A DNA stretch of 64,000 nt from Gammaproteobacteria bacterium (GCA_024275115.1 JAJRZT010000098.1:62001-126000); one strand, 5' to 3'. Shown: positions 10,590-20,884, counted from the first letter of the stretch. Numbers and translations are program-made. The notes: generated by a model not told the origin, from the letters alone.

Positions 10590-11279
10590 ATGATTGATTA
10601 TGAAGCGGTTTTAATTCGTTTGAGCCTGGCTCTGTTAGCCGGTGCGATTATCGGGCTTGAACGTGCTTTTCATGGTCGCCCGGCCGGTTTACGCACCCAT
10701 TCGCTGGTGTGTGTTTCCTCTTCTTTACTGATGTTACTCACCGTATACCAGTGGGATTTGTTAGCCGGTGTGCCGGTGGACACGATACGCGTTGATCCCA
10801 CTCGAATGGCGCAGGGTATTATGACGGGTATTGGTTTTCTTGGTGCTGGTGTTATTATGCGTGAGAAATTAACTATCCGCGGGTTAACAACGGCCGCGTC
10901 TATATGGATGACAGCGGCGATTGGCATTTTGGTTGGAATGGGTTTTTTTAGTGCCGCTTTCTTTGCAACGTTTATGACTCTGGTTGTTTTAGGCGGTTTT
11001 GGCTGGATTGAACGAAAAATGCCAACCCGGCGTTTTGGTCATTTTAAAGTGAGTTTTAAACGCCAGGACATTATGGAGCGGGATGCATTGCTGCAATTTA
11101 TTCATCTTTATAATGTGAAAGAGTCACATTTAAGTTTTGAGTTGAATAATGAAAGTAATTTGTTTGAATATCAAATGACAATTTATGCATACAATGAAAA
11201 TGCATTTTATAATTTGTCAAATGCTTTAATGGAGAATGAGAAAATTAAAGAGTTTAGTATTGTGCCTACGGGTGACTAA
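10590..11279 (+). CDS. MgtC/SapB family protein
   Basis: LLAGAIIGLERAFHGRPAGLRTHSLVCV; GIGFLGAGVIMREKLTIRGLTTAASIWMTAAIGI. Confidence 0.93.
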   Translation: MIDYEAVLIRLSLALLAGAIIGLERAFHGRPAGLRTHSLVCVSSSLLMLLTVYQWDLLAGVPVDTIRVDPTRMAQGIMTGIGFLGAGVIMREKLTIRGLTTAASIWMTAAIGILVGMGFFSAAFFATFMTLVVLGGFGWIERKMPTRRFGHFKVSFKRQDIMERDALLQFIHLYNVKESHLSFELNNESNLFEYQMTIYAYNENAFYNLSNALMENEKIKEFSIVPTGD

Positions 11280-11284
11280 TTCAG

Positions 11285-12130
11285 TTATTCCGTTGGTTTT
11301 TTCCCGGTAGAAAAAATAACATTTACATCAAGCCAGATACCTTGATCGGTCATTAACTTTCTTATTTCATCAAGATGCCGGGAGCGAAATTGTGCAAACT
11401 GCATCACGTCAAGTTGAGTAACGAAGCCCCGTAATGCACTGTTCATAATAATTTCCCACCATTCATCTTCTTTTTTCAGATGGTAACCTAGTTGCTCACT
11501 ATGAATTTGAATATCGGTATAACCGGCTTGTTCAAGATAAGATTCACAGGCCTGCATGTTGCTGAGCCGTTCTTTGCTGGTATCAATAACTACATCAAAT
11601 TCAGCGAGTTGCTCGATAAATATTGTTATCAATTTACCAAATGCGCTGGCTTCAAAGGTGGTAAACATAAGCCGTCCATTGGGTTTTAGAACACGTAGCC
11701 ATTCCTTTAAGCTGGCATGCATATCGGATAAGAAAAATATGCCAAAGCCACAACTGGCATAATCAAAATAATTACTTTTAAAGTCGAGTTTTTCTGCATC
11801 CATTTCATGCAGGTCAATATTGTTTAGACCGAGTTTTGTCAGGTTTTCAAATGCTTTATCCAGCATGCCGCTGGATAGATCGATGCCCTGTACCCGGCCC
11901 CCCGGCAGAACGGCTTGTGCCATTGCTGTAGCAACCATGCCGGTGCCGGTTGCAATGTCGAGTACGCGGTTGCCCGGTTTTGGTTTTAGATATTCGGCCA
12001 TTCGGTCGGCGCACATTGGAAAGTAACGCTGTGCCGGGTTGTCGTAACCTGAAGCGACAAGATTAAAGTTACGGGTAATCGCCTGTTTTTGTTTCTCGAT
12101 AAGCGGGGTTGAACGGGTTTGGCTGGCCAT
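11285..12130 (-). CDS. Class I SAM-dependent methyltransferase (UbiE-like)
   Basis: VLDIATGTGMVATAMAQ motif I; GIDLSSGMLDKA; LKPNGRLMFTTF. Confidence 0.88.
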   Translation of the reverse strand: MASQTRSTPLIEKQKQAITRNFNLVASGYDNPAQRYFPMCADRMAEYLKPKPGNRVLDIATGTGMVATAMAQAVLPGGRVQGIDLSSGMLDKAFENLTKLGLNNIDLHEMDAEKLDFKSNYFDYASCGFGIFFLSDMHASLKEWLRVLKPNGRLMFTTFEASAFGKLITIFIEQLAEFDVVIDTSKERLSNMQACESYLEQAGYTDIQIHSEQLGYHLKKEDEWWEIIMNSALRGFVTQLDVMQFAQFRSRHLDEIRKLMTDQGIWLDVNVIFSTGKKPTE

Positions 12131-12247
12131 TGGGGACTCGGTTAAATTGATGGGAACTATGAGTATATGGGTCTATGTGGCGAGTATACCTAAAATTAAT
12201 TTCTGAGTGAATGCTTATCGAGTTTTGTTCTGTGCATTCGACATGCT

Positions 12248-13687
12248 TTATTTTTGTTTAATAAATTTTAAAGCAATACAGGCTTCCTGAGTAAAATGTT
12301 TAAAGCTCTCAAAACTTTCATCATCAAGCGGTCGGTTGCTGGGTTGTCGGTCAGCATAAAACAGGCCGACTGTCTGGTTTTCGACCGAAATGGGTGCGAT
12401 AAAAAATGTTTCGGTGTCAAGTGTTTTTCTCATCTTCTTGTCAGCGAGTTGCAGGCCTTCCGCATCATCTTTAATCCAGTAACTTCGGTTGTAAATTAAT
12501 ATTTGCTGCAGCAGGTTAGGTTTGTCCATTTGAATATTAAATACAAAGTCGTTTTGAATTTTATGGCTTTCGATACCAACTGCAATTTTTGCACGTGCTT
12601 CTGTTTTTGACGGGTTTATAAATACAAGTACGGCACGATCCATACCTATACCGCGATAAATACCTTCAAGCACCATGGTTAAAACGGTATTTAAAGCAGG
12701 CTTTTTACTAAGTATGCCTGAAAGCTCCCGCAGGATAGAAAGTTGCAGCATGTGGTCCGGTACTAAATACCGGTTTTGTTCTTCCAGTTCGGGGGGAACG
12801 CTGTTATCGGGGCGTGATGTGTCCATGCTGGGAATAAATTCTGCTGCGGCACGGGCACCAAATTCTCGCGCAACGTCTACCGCAGTCTCCACATTGTCAT
12901 GAACAAATCGTGTTGTTTGTTCTAAATCTTTCTTTAAATGTTTTGCCAGCGCCGCGAGCGCCTTGTCTGTTTCTGGTGATTGCCAGCCATGCTCAGCGGC
13001 TGCGGCTATCGCATTACCATGCAGTATGTGTTGACAGCGATTATCCGGCTTTTTACAGTTATGCAATGTGTCGCGCAATAAGTCACTTAACTGCCAGTCC
13101 TCGGTTAATTTTTCAGTGAGTTTTTTAAAAGTAAAGCCCAGTATTTCATGTTGCATTTGCTCATAGCGTTCATCGGTTGTGATAAGCCGACTGTTAATGA
13201 GTTTTTCACTTGACTGGCTGTCGACACAGCAAAAAGTGAGTTCACCAATATTATAAAGAAGCGCGGCAATAAAAATTTCTTCGGCTGACTCATCGTTTAA
13301 TGCCTCGGCTATCGCCCGTGCCTGTACGGCGGCATGAAAGGTGCGTGCCATTAACTTCATGATATGGGTTTCTTTGTTACCTTTTAATAAGGTATCAATA
13401 ATGGCCAGAGAAATACTGATATCCCGAACTAAGTTAAAGCCCAATAACATGACTGCATGGGTAACGGTGTTGACTCGTGTATGTGACGGATTATAAATAT
13501 AACTATTAGACAGCCGCAAAATACGGGCGGTGAGGTTAACATCTTTTAAAATGGCACTGGAAAGCTCCTGGTTGGAACTGTCTTCACGCGCAGTAATTTC
13601 GGTAATGGCAATCAGTGAATATTTAAAGATGGGGAGTTCACGCTGGCTGAGGTGATTAACCCATTGTTGTAGTTTTGTTTCGCTCAT
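12248..13687 (-). CDS. HDOD domain protein with C-terminal GAF-like domain
   Basis: HDOD-type helical domain (DVNLTARILRLSNSYIYN, LLYNIGELTFC); C-terminal GAF-like region. Confidence 0.83.
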   Translation of the reverse strand: MSETKLQQWVNHLSQRELPIFKYSLIAITEITAREDSSNQELSSAILKDVNLTARILRLSNSYIYNPSHTRVNTVTHAVMLLGFNLVRDISISLAIIDTLLKGNKETHIMKLMARTFHAAVQARAIAEALNDESAEEIFIAALLYNIGELTFCCVDSQSSEKLINSRLITTDERYEQMQHEILGFTFKKLTEKLTEDWQLSDLLRDTLHNCKKPDNRCQHILHGNAIAAAAEHGWQSPETDKALAALAKHLKKDLEQTTRFVHDNVETAVDVAREFGARAAAEFIPSMDTSRPDNSVPPELEEQNRYLVPDHMLQLSILRELSGILSKKPALNTVLTMVLEGIYRGIGMDRAVLVFINPSKTEARAKIAVGIESHKIQNDFVFNIQMDKPNLLQQILIYNRSYWIKDDAEGLQLADKKMRKTLDTETFFIAPISVENQTVGLFYADRQPSNRPLDDESFESFKHFTQEACIALKFIKQK

Positions 13688-13812
13688 TGTTTTAACTTGC
13701 CCCTAACGTATTGATGTCTGGCTTGCTTTATTTTGTCGCGTGCTCGCCTTATGGTTTGTATATCGGCAAAAAGGGAGAAGTGTTGAGTTTTTAATCGTTT
13801 GCCATGTGTTTA

Positions 13813-14493
13813 TCAACCTAAATAGCTGTTTTCAAGTATTTCACGGGTAAACCCCGGCCTTAAATAGAAGCCCAGTGGCAGTGTTTGGCAGCGTTCACCT
13901 TGCTCATCGTAGGCGTTGGTGAGGGCTTTTGCGTTGGCGGCTTTAGGCCGTACCTGTAAAAACTGGCCATGATGGGCGCTCAGTTGCTGCTGTTCACCCA
14001 TGCAAAGTTTTTCCATTATTTCTTCCCAGTCCTGTTGTAATTGTTGAGCCTGGCTGAGGGAGGGTTGCCACAAAACCGCATGCCCCAGTTTACGTTTAGC
14101 GTATTCAATGGTTTTGCTGGCTTCATACGGCAGCCATAAAACCTGTTGCAGCTTCTTGTTTACCCAGGCTTGTTGCCAGGTTTGCTGGTTTAAAGCCATT
14201 AACTGAATATGGCAAACGTAGGTTGATTCCTGTGGTTGGCCGTTGGCATTCAATGGCAGTGTTTTCAGTTCAATTCCCAGCTCAGGAAAATCCGGCTCAG
14301 CTTTGGAGCCGGCGCTTGCGCCTAAAAATTTCTCGGCCTGTTGTCCTACCCAGCCTTTGGCATGAGTGGGGGAAACGGGTAACGGTGAGCAGGTTTTCCT
14401 TGCTAAATCAGCAAGACTTAATCCGGCAAGCTGACGGCAGTTATCAAGTAATTCCTCTACCGAAGAAGGTGCTTTTGCTTGTCTGCTTGCCAT
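13813..14493 (-). CDS. mutH: DNA mismatch repair endonuclease MutH
   Basis: KGWVGQQAEKFLGASAGSKAEPDFPELGIELKTLPL (E..D..ELK catalytic region); FYLRPGFT C-terminus. Confidence 0.95.
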   Translation of the reverse strand: MASRQAKAPSSVEELLDNCRQLAGLSLADLARKTCSPLPVSPTHAKGWVGQQAEKFLGASAGSKAEPDFPELGIELKTLPLNANGQPQESTYVCHIQLMALNQQTWQQAWVNKKLQQVLWLPYEASKTIEYAKRKLGHAVLWQPSLSQAQQLQQDWEEIMEKLCMGEQQQLSAHHGQFLQVRPKAANAKALTNAYDEQGERCQTLPLGFYLRPGFTREILENSYLG

Positions 14494-14645
14494 AGTGTGA
14501 GATATATCTCGGTTTATTGTGTTTTAGTTCGGCTATTATGCGTTATCGTTGAGTATATGAGTAGTGTCTGGGGGTTGTTTCAACCATTGTCTTCAGAATG
14601 CTGCCTCAGGGATACAGACAGTCTCAATTATTTATGGACAAATAA

Positions 14646-14909
14646 ATGGAAACATTTCTTAAATTTTTTGATGGAACGCTCATTATTCTGGCGATTGTTT
14701 TATTTCTTGCCACGCTTGCTGTTATCTTTTTTCTGCTTAGCCGCGATAGCAACCAGCGGCGGATTGCATTTATAGATCGCCGGCGGGACAAAGCGCAGCT
14801 TATTTTCCCTTTTTATGACTGCAATAAAGAACTGGTCACTGAGGAGCGACGCCAGCCTGTCGACAGGCGTAAAGCACGTTCAATTCATCTGGGTAATGCA
14901 GCAGTTTAA
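14646..14909 (+). CDS. Small single-pass membrane protein, hypothetical
   Basis: 87-aa ORF with an N-terminal TM helix and Arg-rich cytosolic tail. Confidence 0.6.
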   Translation: METFLKFFDGTLIILAIVLFLATLAVIFFLLSRDSNQRRIAFIDRRRDKAQLIFPFYDCNKELVTEERRQPVDRRKARSIHLGNAAV

Positions 14910-14946
14910 ACAGCGTTGGTGTTTTTTCGTTTTATGGCTTTGATTT

Positions 14947-15429
14947 TTATTTGTTGACTCTTTTCCAGTGGCCAGACTTACCCCCCTGTTTTTTGACTAA
15001 ACGAACCGACTCGATGCTCATGGCTCGATCAACCGCTTTGCACATATCATAAATGGTGAGCAGGGCAATCTGGGTTGCGTGCAGGGCTTCCATTTCAACG
15101 CCGGTCTGGCCACTACAGGCAACGGTTGCCCGGCAATAAACTCGTTGCGTTTTACTCTCCGGTTCAAGCTCAATATTGACCTTACTCAGCATTAATGGGT
15201 GACATAGCGGGATTAGATCGGCAGTTTTTTTTGCCGCCATAATACCAGCAACGCGTGCAATGCCGAGTACATCCCCTTTTTTGTGGCCACCGTCAATAAT
15301 CAGTGCCAGTGTTTCTTTTTGCATGCTAATCCAGCCTTCAGCGATGGCTTCTCGCGAGGTCACGGTCTTATCCCCTACGTTAACCATATGAGCATCGCCT
15401 GTGGCGGTGAAATGTGTCAGTTTAGTCAT
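14947..15429 (-). CDS. moaC: Cyclic pyranopterin monophosphate synthase MoaC
   Basis: [44 protein letters not shown]. Confidence 0.97.
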   Translation of the reverse strand: MTKLTHFTATGDAHMVNVGDKTVTSREAIAEGWISMQKETLALIIDGGHKKGDVLGIARVAGIMAAKKTADLIPLCHPLMLSKVNIELEPESKTQRVYCRATVACSGQTGVEMEALHATQIALLTIYDMCKAVDRAMSIESVRLVKKQGGKSGHWKRVNK

Positions 15430-15543
15430 TATTTTTCAATACCTTATGGATTATTTGCCCGAAAACCCGGCATGCATGCTAGGATCCTGTACTATTATAT
15501 CGTTTTTTTGAAACATTACTCTAGAGGGGAGAGAAAATAGCTT

Positions 15544-15777
15544 ATGTCGATTAGCGTTAAATTTTTTGCCCGTTTACGCGAAGAACTCAATATGGACGAA
15601 GCACAGCTTGAGCATGTAACCGGTTTAACCGCTTTGCAGGTCTGGCAAAAGATAACCGGTCAACCGGCTTTACCACCTAAAACACTCATTGCTGTTAATC
15701 AGGAATATGCCAGCGAAGACATTGTCATTAATGACAATGACGAGGTTGCCTTTTTCCCGCCCGTAACCGGAGGTTAA
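15544..15777 (+). CDS. moaD: Molybdopterin synthase small subunit MoaD
   Basis: Ubiquitin-like size; DEVAFFPPVTGG C-terminal GG. Confidence 0.95.
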   Translation: MSISVKFFARLREELNMDEAQLEHVTGLTALQVWQKITGQPALPPKTLIAVNQEYASEDIVINDNDEVAFFPPVTGG

Positions 15778-15779
15778 GT

Positions 15780-16223
15780 ATGCCCGTTTATATTAAAGAG
15801 GGTGTGTTTGAGCCATTCAAGGAAGTGCAGCAATACCAACAACAGCTTGAGGCCGATATTGGCAAAGGCCGGTACGGTGCAAGCACGGTTTTTGTTGGCA
15901 GTATGCGTGACTTTAACGAGGAACATGATGTGTCTGCGATGACGCTGGAGTATTATCCGGGAATGACCGAATCGGCACTTGAAGCTATATCTAACGAAGC
16001 GAAGCAGAAATGGCCGGTTTTAGATACACTGATTGTGCACCGGGTGGGGGATATTTTACCGAATGACTCTATCGTACTCGTTGCGGTCTGGTCTGCACAC
16101 CGCGCCGCCGCTTATGATGCCAATCGCTATATTATGGAGGCACTCAAGTCACGTGCACCTTTCTGGAAAAAAGAAACCACGGTAAAGGGCGGTAAGTGGG
16201 TTGAAAAAAATACCCTGGCTTAA
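15780..16223 (+). CDS. moaE: Molybdopterin synthase catalytic subunit MoaE
   Basis: FVGSMRDFN; LEYYPGMTE; HRVGDILPND; KSRAPFWKKE. Confidence 0.97.
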   Translation: MPVYIKEGVFEPFKEVQQYQQQLEADIGKGRYGASTVFVGSMRDFNEEHDVSAMTLEYYPGMTESALEAISNEAKQKWPVLDTLIVHRVGDILPNDSIVLVAVWSAHRAAAYDANRYIMEALKSRAPFWKKETTVKGGKWVEKNTLA

Positions 16224-16297
16224 CAGCAGTCTCGCTTGCCAATAAAAATGCCGGCATTTATACACCGGCAAAGGAGGGAACAATAGCCATAATTGGG

Positions 16298-16954
16298 TCA
16301 GGAATCTTTAAAGCCTGTTAACATCGATTTAGCCAGGTTCTGTTTTTGCTTTTTACTGGATAAAAGCACGCCACCAATATGAAGCGCAATCAGTAGTACG
16401 GTAAAATTAGCCAGAAATTCATGAATTTCTTCCCAAAACTCCTCGTTTGCCTTATTTGTATTACTGCCTTTCACTCTGTCATCGTCTTCTTCATGTTCAG
16501 ATTCAGACACTTTTACAAAGCGCCCCTGTTGTTGGCTAACAATGCTTGTTGTCGTACTCGCAAGTGGTCCATAACCTTCATACCCATATACTTTTAAACC
16601 GCTATAGCTTGTTGCCAACAGGCTAATCAACAAGGTGATAACCATCCAGCCACCCGCCGGGTTATGGCCAATAAACTTTTTATCTGAATTTTCGCTATGC
16701 TTTGCTGAAAATAACCCTTTCATATAATCCATCACAGCAGCAGGGGGATAAATAAACTGATTAAAGCGCGCATAGTGTGTACCAACAAACCCCCAAGCAA
16801 TGCGTATCGCGAGCAACCCAAGAATATAATACCCGGAGTAGGCATGCAGCAGGCTTTCTTCTTCTCCGGTCAGGTAGGCGATAGTAAACGCTAATACCAG
16901 CGTCCAGTGAAAAAAGCGTACCAGAGGATCCCATACATAGACTTTATTGCTCAT
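16298..16954 (-). CDS. Cytochrome b561-family protein (start refined to 16954)
   Basis: VYVWDPLVRFFHWTLV; HAYSGYYILGLLAIRIAWGF; ALHIGGVLLSS; RBS-like ggagaaa before 16954. Confidence 0.9.
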   Translation of the reverse strand: MSNKVYVWDPLVRFFHWTLVLAFTIAYLTGEEESLLHAYSGYYILGLLAIRIAWGFVGTHYARFNQFIYPPAAVMDYMKGLFSAKHSENSDKKFIGHNPAGGWMVITLLISLLATSYSGLKVYGYEGYGPLASTTTSIVSQQQGRFVKVSESEHEEDDDRVKGSNTNKANEEFWEEIHEFLANFTVLLIALHIGGVLLSSKKQKQNLAKSMLTGFKDS

Positions 16955-17077
16955 TGTTTTTCTCCTTGTTCGTGTTTGTATATTGTTATGATGGCAGTGT
17001 TTGCACATAAATACATCGGACATATGGCGCATGATTGTTTTTTATAGACAGATGTCCCATGATATAACCACCTGAAC

Positions 17078-17203
17078 CAATTATATATCGTCAACAGGGT
17101 ATGCACCCCCGCTGACGACCAACGTGGGCGAGCTCCGCTTCTCCCCTTTGGAAACCCCAACGGTTTTGTGCCCGCCGCAAGCGGACGGGGAATTTAGATT
17201 TAA
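17078..17203 (-). repeat. Dispersed intergenic repeat family A, copy 1 (inverted relative to copy 2)
   Basis: Reverse complement aligns end to end with 52967..53091 (roughly 90% identity by manual alignment). Confidence 0.93.
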
Positions 17204-17225
17204 TTAATAGACAAAGACAACTAAA

Positions 17226-17729
17226 ATGATAATACGACCGACAAAAGAAACGATTTTAATCGCTGTGTTGTTCCTGGTAGGCATAACGAGTGGGCTGGAT
17301 TTATTGTGGGATCTTTCCCATGGTGCTCCTTTGTCACATGTATTAAAAGAAGCACTGGTGGTTGCATTGGCATTTATGCTGCTTATGTGGATTCTCTATG
17401 AACAACGTCAGCAAGTTAGGCAAATAAAAAATTTAAAGCGAGAGCTGGCTGAATCAGAGCAGCAACAAGGTAAAGCCAATGGTTATATATTAAGTGCACG
17501 TAAACAACTCAATGAGGTGATCAGTAAACAGTTTGACGAATGGAAGCTGACACAAAGTGAAAAAGAAGTGGGTTGGTTGTTGTTAAAAGGCTTTAGTTTA
17601 AAAGAAATAGCGGCGATTCGGGATACACTTGATAAAACAGTACGTCAGCAAGCATCGGCTATTTATAAAAAAGCACAGTTGACAGGTCGGCATGCTTTTT
17701 CAGCCTGGTTTATTGAAGATTTGCTGTAA
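17226..17729 (+). CDS. Membrane-anchored LuxR/GerE-type HTH protein
   Basis: Two N-terminal hydrophobic helices, coiled-coil, then LTQSEKEVGWLLLKGFSLKEIAAIRDTLDKTVRQQASAIYKKAQLTGR. Confidence 0.8.
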   Translation: MIIRPTKETILIAVLFLVGITSGLDLLWDLSHGAPLSHVLKEALVVALAFMLLMWILYEQRQQVRQIKNLKRELAESEQQQGKANGYILSARKQLNEVISKQFDEWKLTQSEKEVGWLLLKGFSLKEIAAIRDTLDKTVRQQASAIYKKAQLTGRHAFSAWFIEDLL

Positions 17730-17973
17730 ACAGTCACTCAAAAATAGCAATGTGGGTTAATAAAAAAGATAGATGATAAAAATAATCTGCATATGGAATA
17801 AAAAAGCTTTAATTTTTATCAGGTTATGCTAAAACATAGCCTGTGTAATAGACGAGTGAAAGGAATCAGAACTTGATATGAACGGGAGTGCATATTAAGT
17901 ACAAAATACGAAAAATAGGGATAGCGAATTACTTTTAGAAACTTAGCCCCCAAGTAAGTTGTACTAGAGGTTC

Positions 17974-20328
17974 TTGATGTTAGTTATTGCTGTACTTTTG
18001 GTGTCAGTATGCATTCAATTTGTATCTGTATACTTTGCACTGCGTTTAATAAAAGAGATTGGTGGTAAACTGGTTTGGGTTACCCTGGCAAGTGCTATCT
18101 TCCTGATGGCGGTTCGGCGGAGCATTAGTTTGTATTATGCAATACAGACTTACCCCGTTGTCACTCAAAACTTACAAACTGAAATTGTCGCCTTAATTAT
18201 ATCCGCTTTTATTTTAACGGCAGTTATATCGATTGGCCCTTTGTTTAAGCACTTGCTCAGCTCTGAGCGAAAACTAACAGAACAAATGCAGCGCAACCAG
18301 ATTTTTCTGGACACGACGCACGATGCTTTTATGGCAACGGATATTAACGGCCAGTTACGTGAAGTAAACCTGGCTTTTTGTAATACATTTAATTTTCACC
18401 CGGACTCCAGACCACATACATTTAGTGAGTTGCTTAGCTCGTCAAAACAGAAAGAATTTCACCTGGCCTGGGATGCCTTATTAAAGGAAAAACAGAATCA
18501 TTACGTATTCAGTTATACCAGTAATACTAAGGAATTAATGCTGGAAATGAATGCAAAGCTGATTGAGAATAATGGTGAGCAGTTTATCTATGCTTTTATA
18601 CAGGACGTAACGGAGCGTGAACGAATGGAGGCACGCTTGTTCCAGCAAAAGGAGCGGGCACAGGTAACATTGGAGTCTATTGCCGATGGTGTTATCACAA
18701 CGGATAAATCCGGGCATATTCAGTTTGTAAATTTGGCTGCTGAAAAGTTGATTGGTAAGTCGCATACACACTTGAAACACAAGAAACTAAAAAGTGTTTT
18801 TTGTGTTGATTGTGGGCTAAGGGATAATTACTCACCGCCATTGCATACCTTGGTAAAAGAAAGTATTAAGCAACAGAAAACACTGACATTTTCAGAACAA
18901 TATATAAAAAATTCCAATGGTCAAACACACTGTTTCGATGTAACCGTTTCTCCTCTTAAGAGTCGAGATAAAGTAACCACCGGTGCTGTACTGGTGTTGC
19001 GTGATGTGACAGAACTTCGCCAGATGGAAGAGGAGTTATCCTATCAGGCAACCCACGATCCACTGACTAGTTTAATCAACAGATACGGGTTCGAACTGCG
19101 AATAGCCCGCCTATTTGAATCTGCCAGGAACACTAAAGATGAACATGCGGTATTAAATATTAGCCTGGACATTGATCAGCTGCAATTATTGACCGACAGT
19201 GGCGGTCTTGATGCAAAGGATGAAGTGCTTATACAGGTATCCCATATTCTGGAATCCATTGTTGCGAAAAAAGATTGTGTCACACGTATAGACCATTCTG
19301 ATTTCAAAGTGCTACTTGAAAATGTCAGTGTAAAAAAAGTAGAACAGGCTGCAAAAGAAATCATCAAAAAATTTATCGAAAAGCGTTTTGAATGGGATTC
19401 TAATCCATATGAACTAAATGTTTGCATCGGTATTGCAATGTTAACAGCAAAAACACCGGACATTGCCAGTGTCTTAAGTGCCGCAGAATCGGCATGTTAT
19501 GTTGCAAAAAATAATGGCCGAAATCACTTCTATATCTATTCGGATAAAGATATATTGTCAGTTGAACGTCATGGCCATATCACCCGCTTACAGCAGCTAC
19601 AAAGTGCAATAGAAGATGAACGGTTTAAGTTGTTTAAACAGCCGATTTTTAATATCGACGGTAGAGACAAGTATCAATATTGTGAAGTGCTTATTCGGAT
19701 GGTGGGTGAGTCAGGTGACATTATTCCCCCGATTAATTTTTTACCTGTCGCAGAACAATACCAACTTATGCCGGTGATTGACCGTTGGGTTGTAAAGAAA
19801 ACATTTTTTCTGATTAAAAATTCGAGTTTATTGGACGAGTCTCATTGCAGCATTAATTTATCCGGACAGACTTTAGGCGACAAAACATTCCTCGATGAAG
19901 TGCTGGTTTTATTTAAGGAAACAAAAATAGCCTATTCAAAAATATGCTTCGAAATAACCGAAACGGCATTGATTAGTAACTTCAAAGTGGCGCAAACTTT
20001 TATTTCTACTTTGCGCGCTCGTGGTTGTAAATTTAGCTTGGACGATTTTGGCAGTGGTTTAAGCTCCTTTACATATTTAAAAAACTTACCTGTCGACTAT
20101 TTAAAGATTGATGGCAGTTTTGTTTTGAGTGTACTAAAAGATGAAAAAGATTTTAATTTGGTGAAGTCTATTCACCAAATTGGCCAGTTTATGGGAATAA
20201 AAACAGTTGCTGAATTTATTGAGTCCGATGAAATACTGGAGTGTATTCGTAAAATGGGAATTAACTATGCGCAGGGCTATGCACTAGGTAAGCCTGAAGA
20301 GATTCTAGAAGTTGCTAATGTGGCGTAA
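17974..20328 (+). CDS. TM-PAS-GGDEF-EAL protein with degenerate GGDEF
   Basis: Two PAS-like regions; GGDEF site reads DHSDF; EAL site reads EVLIRM; LDDFGSGLSSFTYL; YLKIDGSFV; TVAEFIE. Confidence 0.9.
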   Translation: MMLVIAVLLVSVCIQFVSVYFALRLIKEIGGKLVWVTLASAIFLMAVRRSISLYYAIQTYPVVTQNLQTEIVALIISAFILTAVISIGPLFKHLLSSERKLTEQMQRNQIFLDTTHDAFMATDINGQLREVNLAFCNTFNFHPDSRPHTFSELLSSSKQKEFHLAWDALLKEKQNHYVFSYTSNTKELMLEMNAKLIENNGEQFIYAFIQDVTERERMEARLFQQKERAQVTLESIADGVITTDKSGHIQFVNLAAEKLIGKSHTHLKHKKLKSVFCVDCGLRDNYSPPLHTLVKESIKQQKTLTFSEQYIKNSNGQTHCFDVTVSPLKSRDKVTTGAVLVLRDVTELRQMEEELSYQATHDPLTSLINRYGFELRIARLFESARNTKDEHAVLNISLDIDQLQLLTDSGGLDAKDEVLIQVSHILESIVAKKDCVTRIDHSDFKVLLENVSVKKVEQAAKEIIKKFIEKRFEWDSNPYELNVCIGIAMLTAKTPDIASVLSAAESACYVAKNNGRNHFYIYSDKDILSVERHGHITRLQQLQSAIEDERFKLFKQPIFNIDGRDKYQYCEVLIRMVGESGDIIPPINFLPVAEQYQLMPVIDRWVVKKTFFLIKNSSLLDESHCSINLSGQTLGDKTFLDEVLVLFKETKIAYSKICFEITETALISNFKVAQTFISTLRARGCKFSLDDFGSGLSSFTYLKNLPVDYLKIDGSFVLSVLKDEKDFNLVKSIHQIGQFMGIKTVAEFIESDEILECIRKMGINYAQGYALGKPEEILEVANVA

Positions 20329-20869
20329 CATGAGGCTGGTTATATGCCAGTGAGTCATCGACCGGTACGTGGATAATTTCAAATGCCATCAAGCCTAAAT
20401 CTGCCATCACATAAGTGGGTTCAGCGCCCACCCCGCCAACCGTACCGGGGTTAATCATGATGGTTTCGGTTTGTTTAACCGTTTTAATCTGCTGAATACT
20501 GGCACGGTGATCGTGGCCACAGCAAACGAGATCCCAGTCACCTGTAGTACTCATTGCATGGGCATAATGTGGGTAGTGGACTAAAAAAATTTTTCTGTTC
20601 GTTAATGTAATGCCCGCATCCTGACCATGATAATGCAGTTGATTATCTGTTTTAGACGCCAGCATGGCCATATTGAAGGTGTCACCGGTATTGTTTCCGT
20701 GGATAACGTGAATATCCAGCCCGAGTGGTAATAAAATGCGTAAAGTGGTGGGAGCCACAATGTCACCACAATGCAATACGGCTTCGGCACCTTTGGTTAT
20801 GGCATGTTCAACTGCTTTTTTTAGTAAAAAACGGTTATCGTGGCTGTCGGATACAATACAAACTTTCAT
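20315..20869 (-). CDS. YfcE/MJ0936-type metallophosphoesterase
   Basis: VSDSHDN; VLHCGDIV; HGNNTGD; CCGHDHRA; INPGTVGG. Confidence 0.92.
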   Translation of the reverse strand: MKVCIVSDSHDNRFLLKKAVEHAITKGAEAVLHCGDIVAPTTLRILLPLGLDIHVIHGNNTGDTFNMAMLASKTDNQLHYHGQDAGITLTNRKIFLVHYPHYAHAMSTTGDWDLVCCGHDHRASIQQIKTVKQTETIMINPGTVGGVGAEPTYVMADLGLMAFEIIHVPVDDSLAYNQPHVTPH

Positions 20870-20884
20870 AATATTTGCTCTGGC

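Noticed and set aside
16236-16275. TGCCGG...CCGGCA hairpin after moaE as a terminator
   Set aside because: Stem is present but there is no convincing T-tract after it.
16951-17160. 69-aa minus-strand ORF between cytochrome b561 and the LuxR-like gene
   Set aside because: Runs through repeat A copy 1 and out of frame with the cytochrome start; best explained as a by-product of the repeat.
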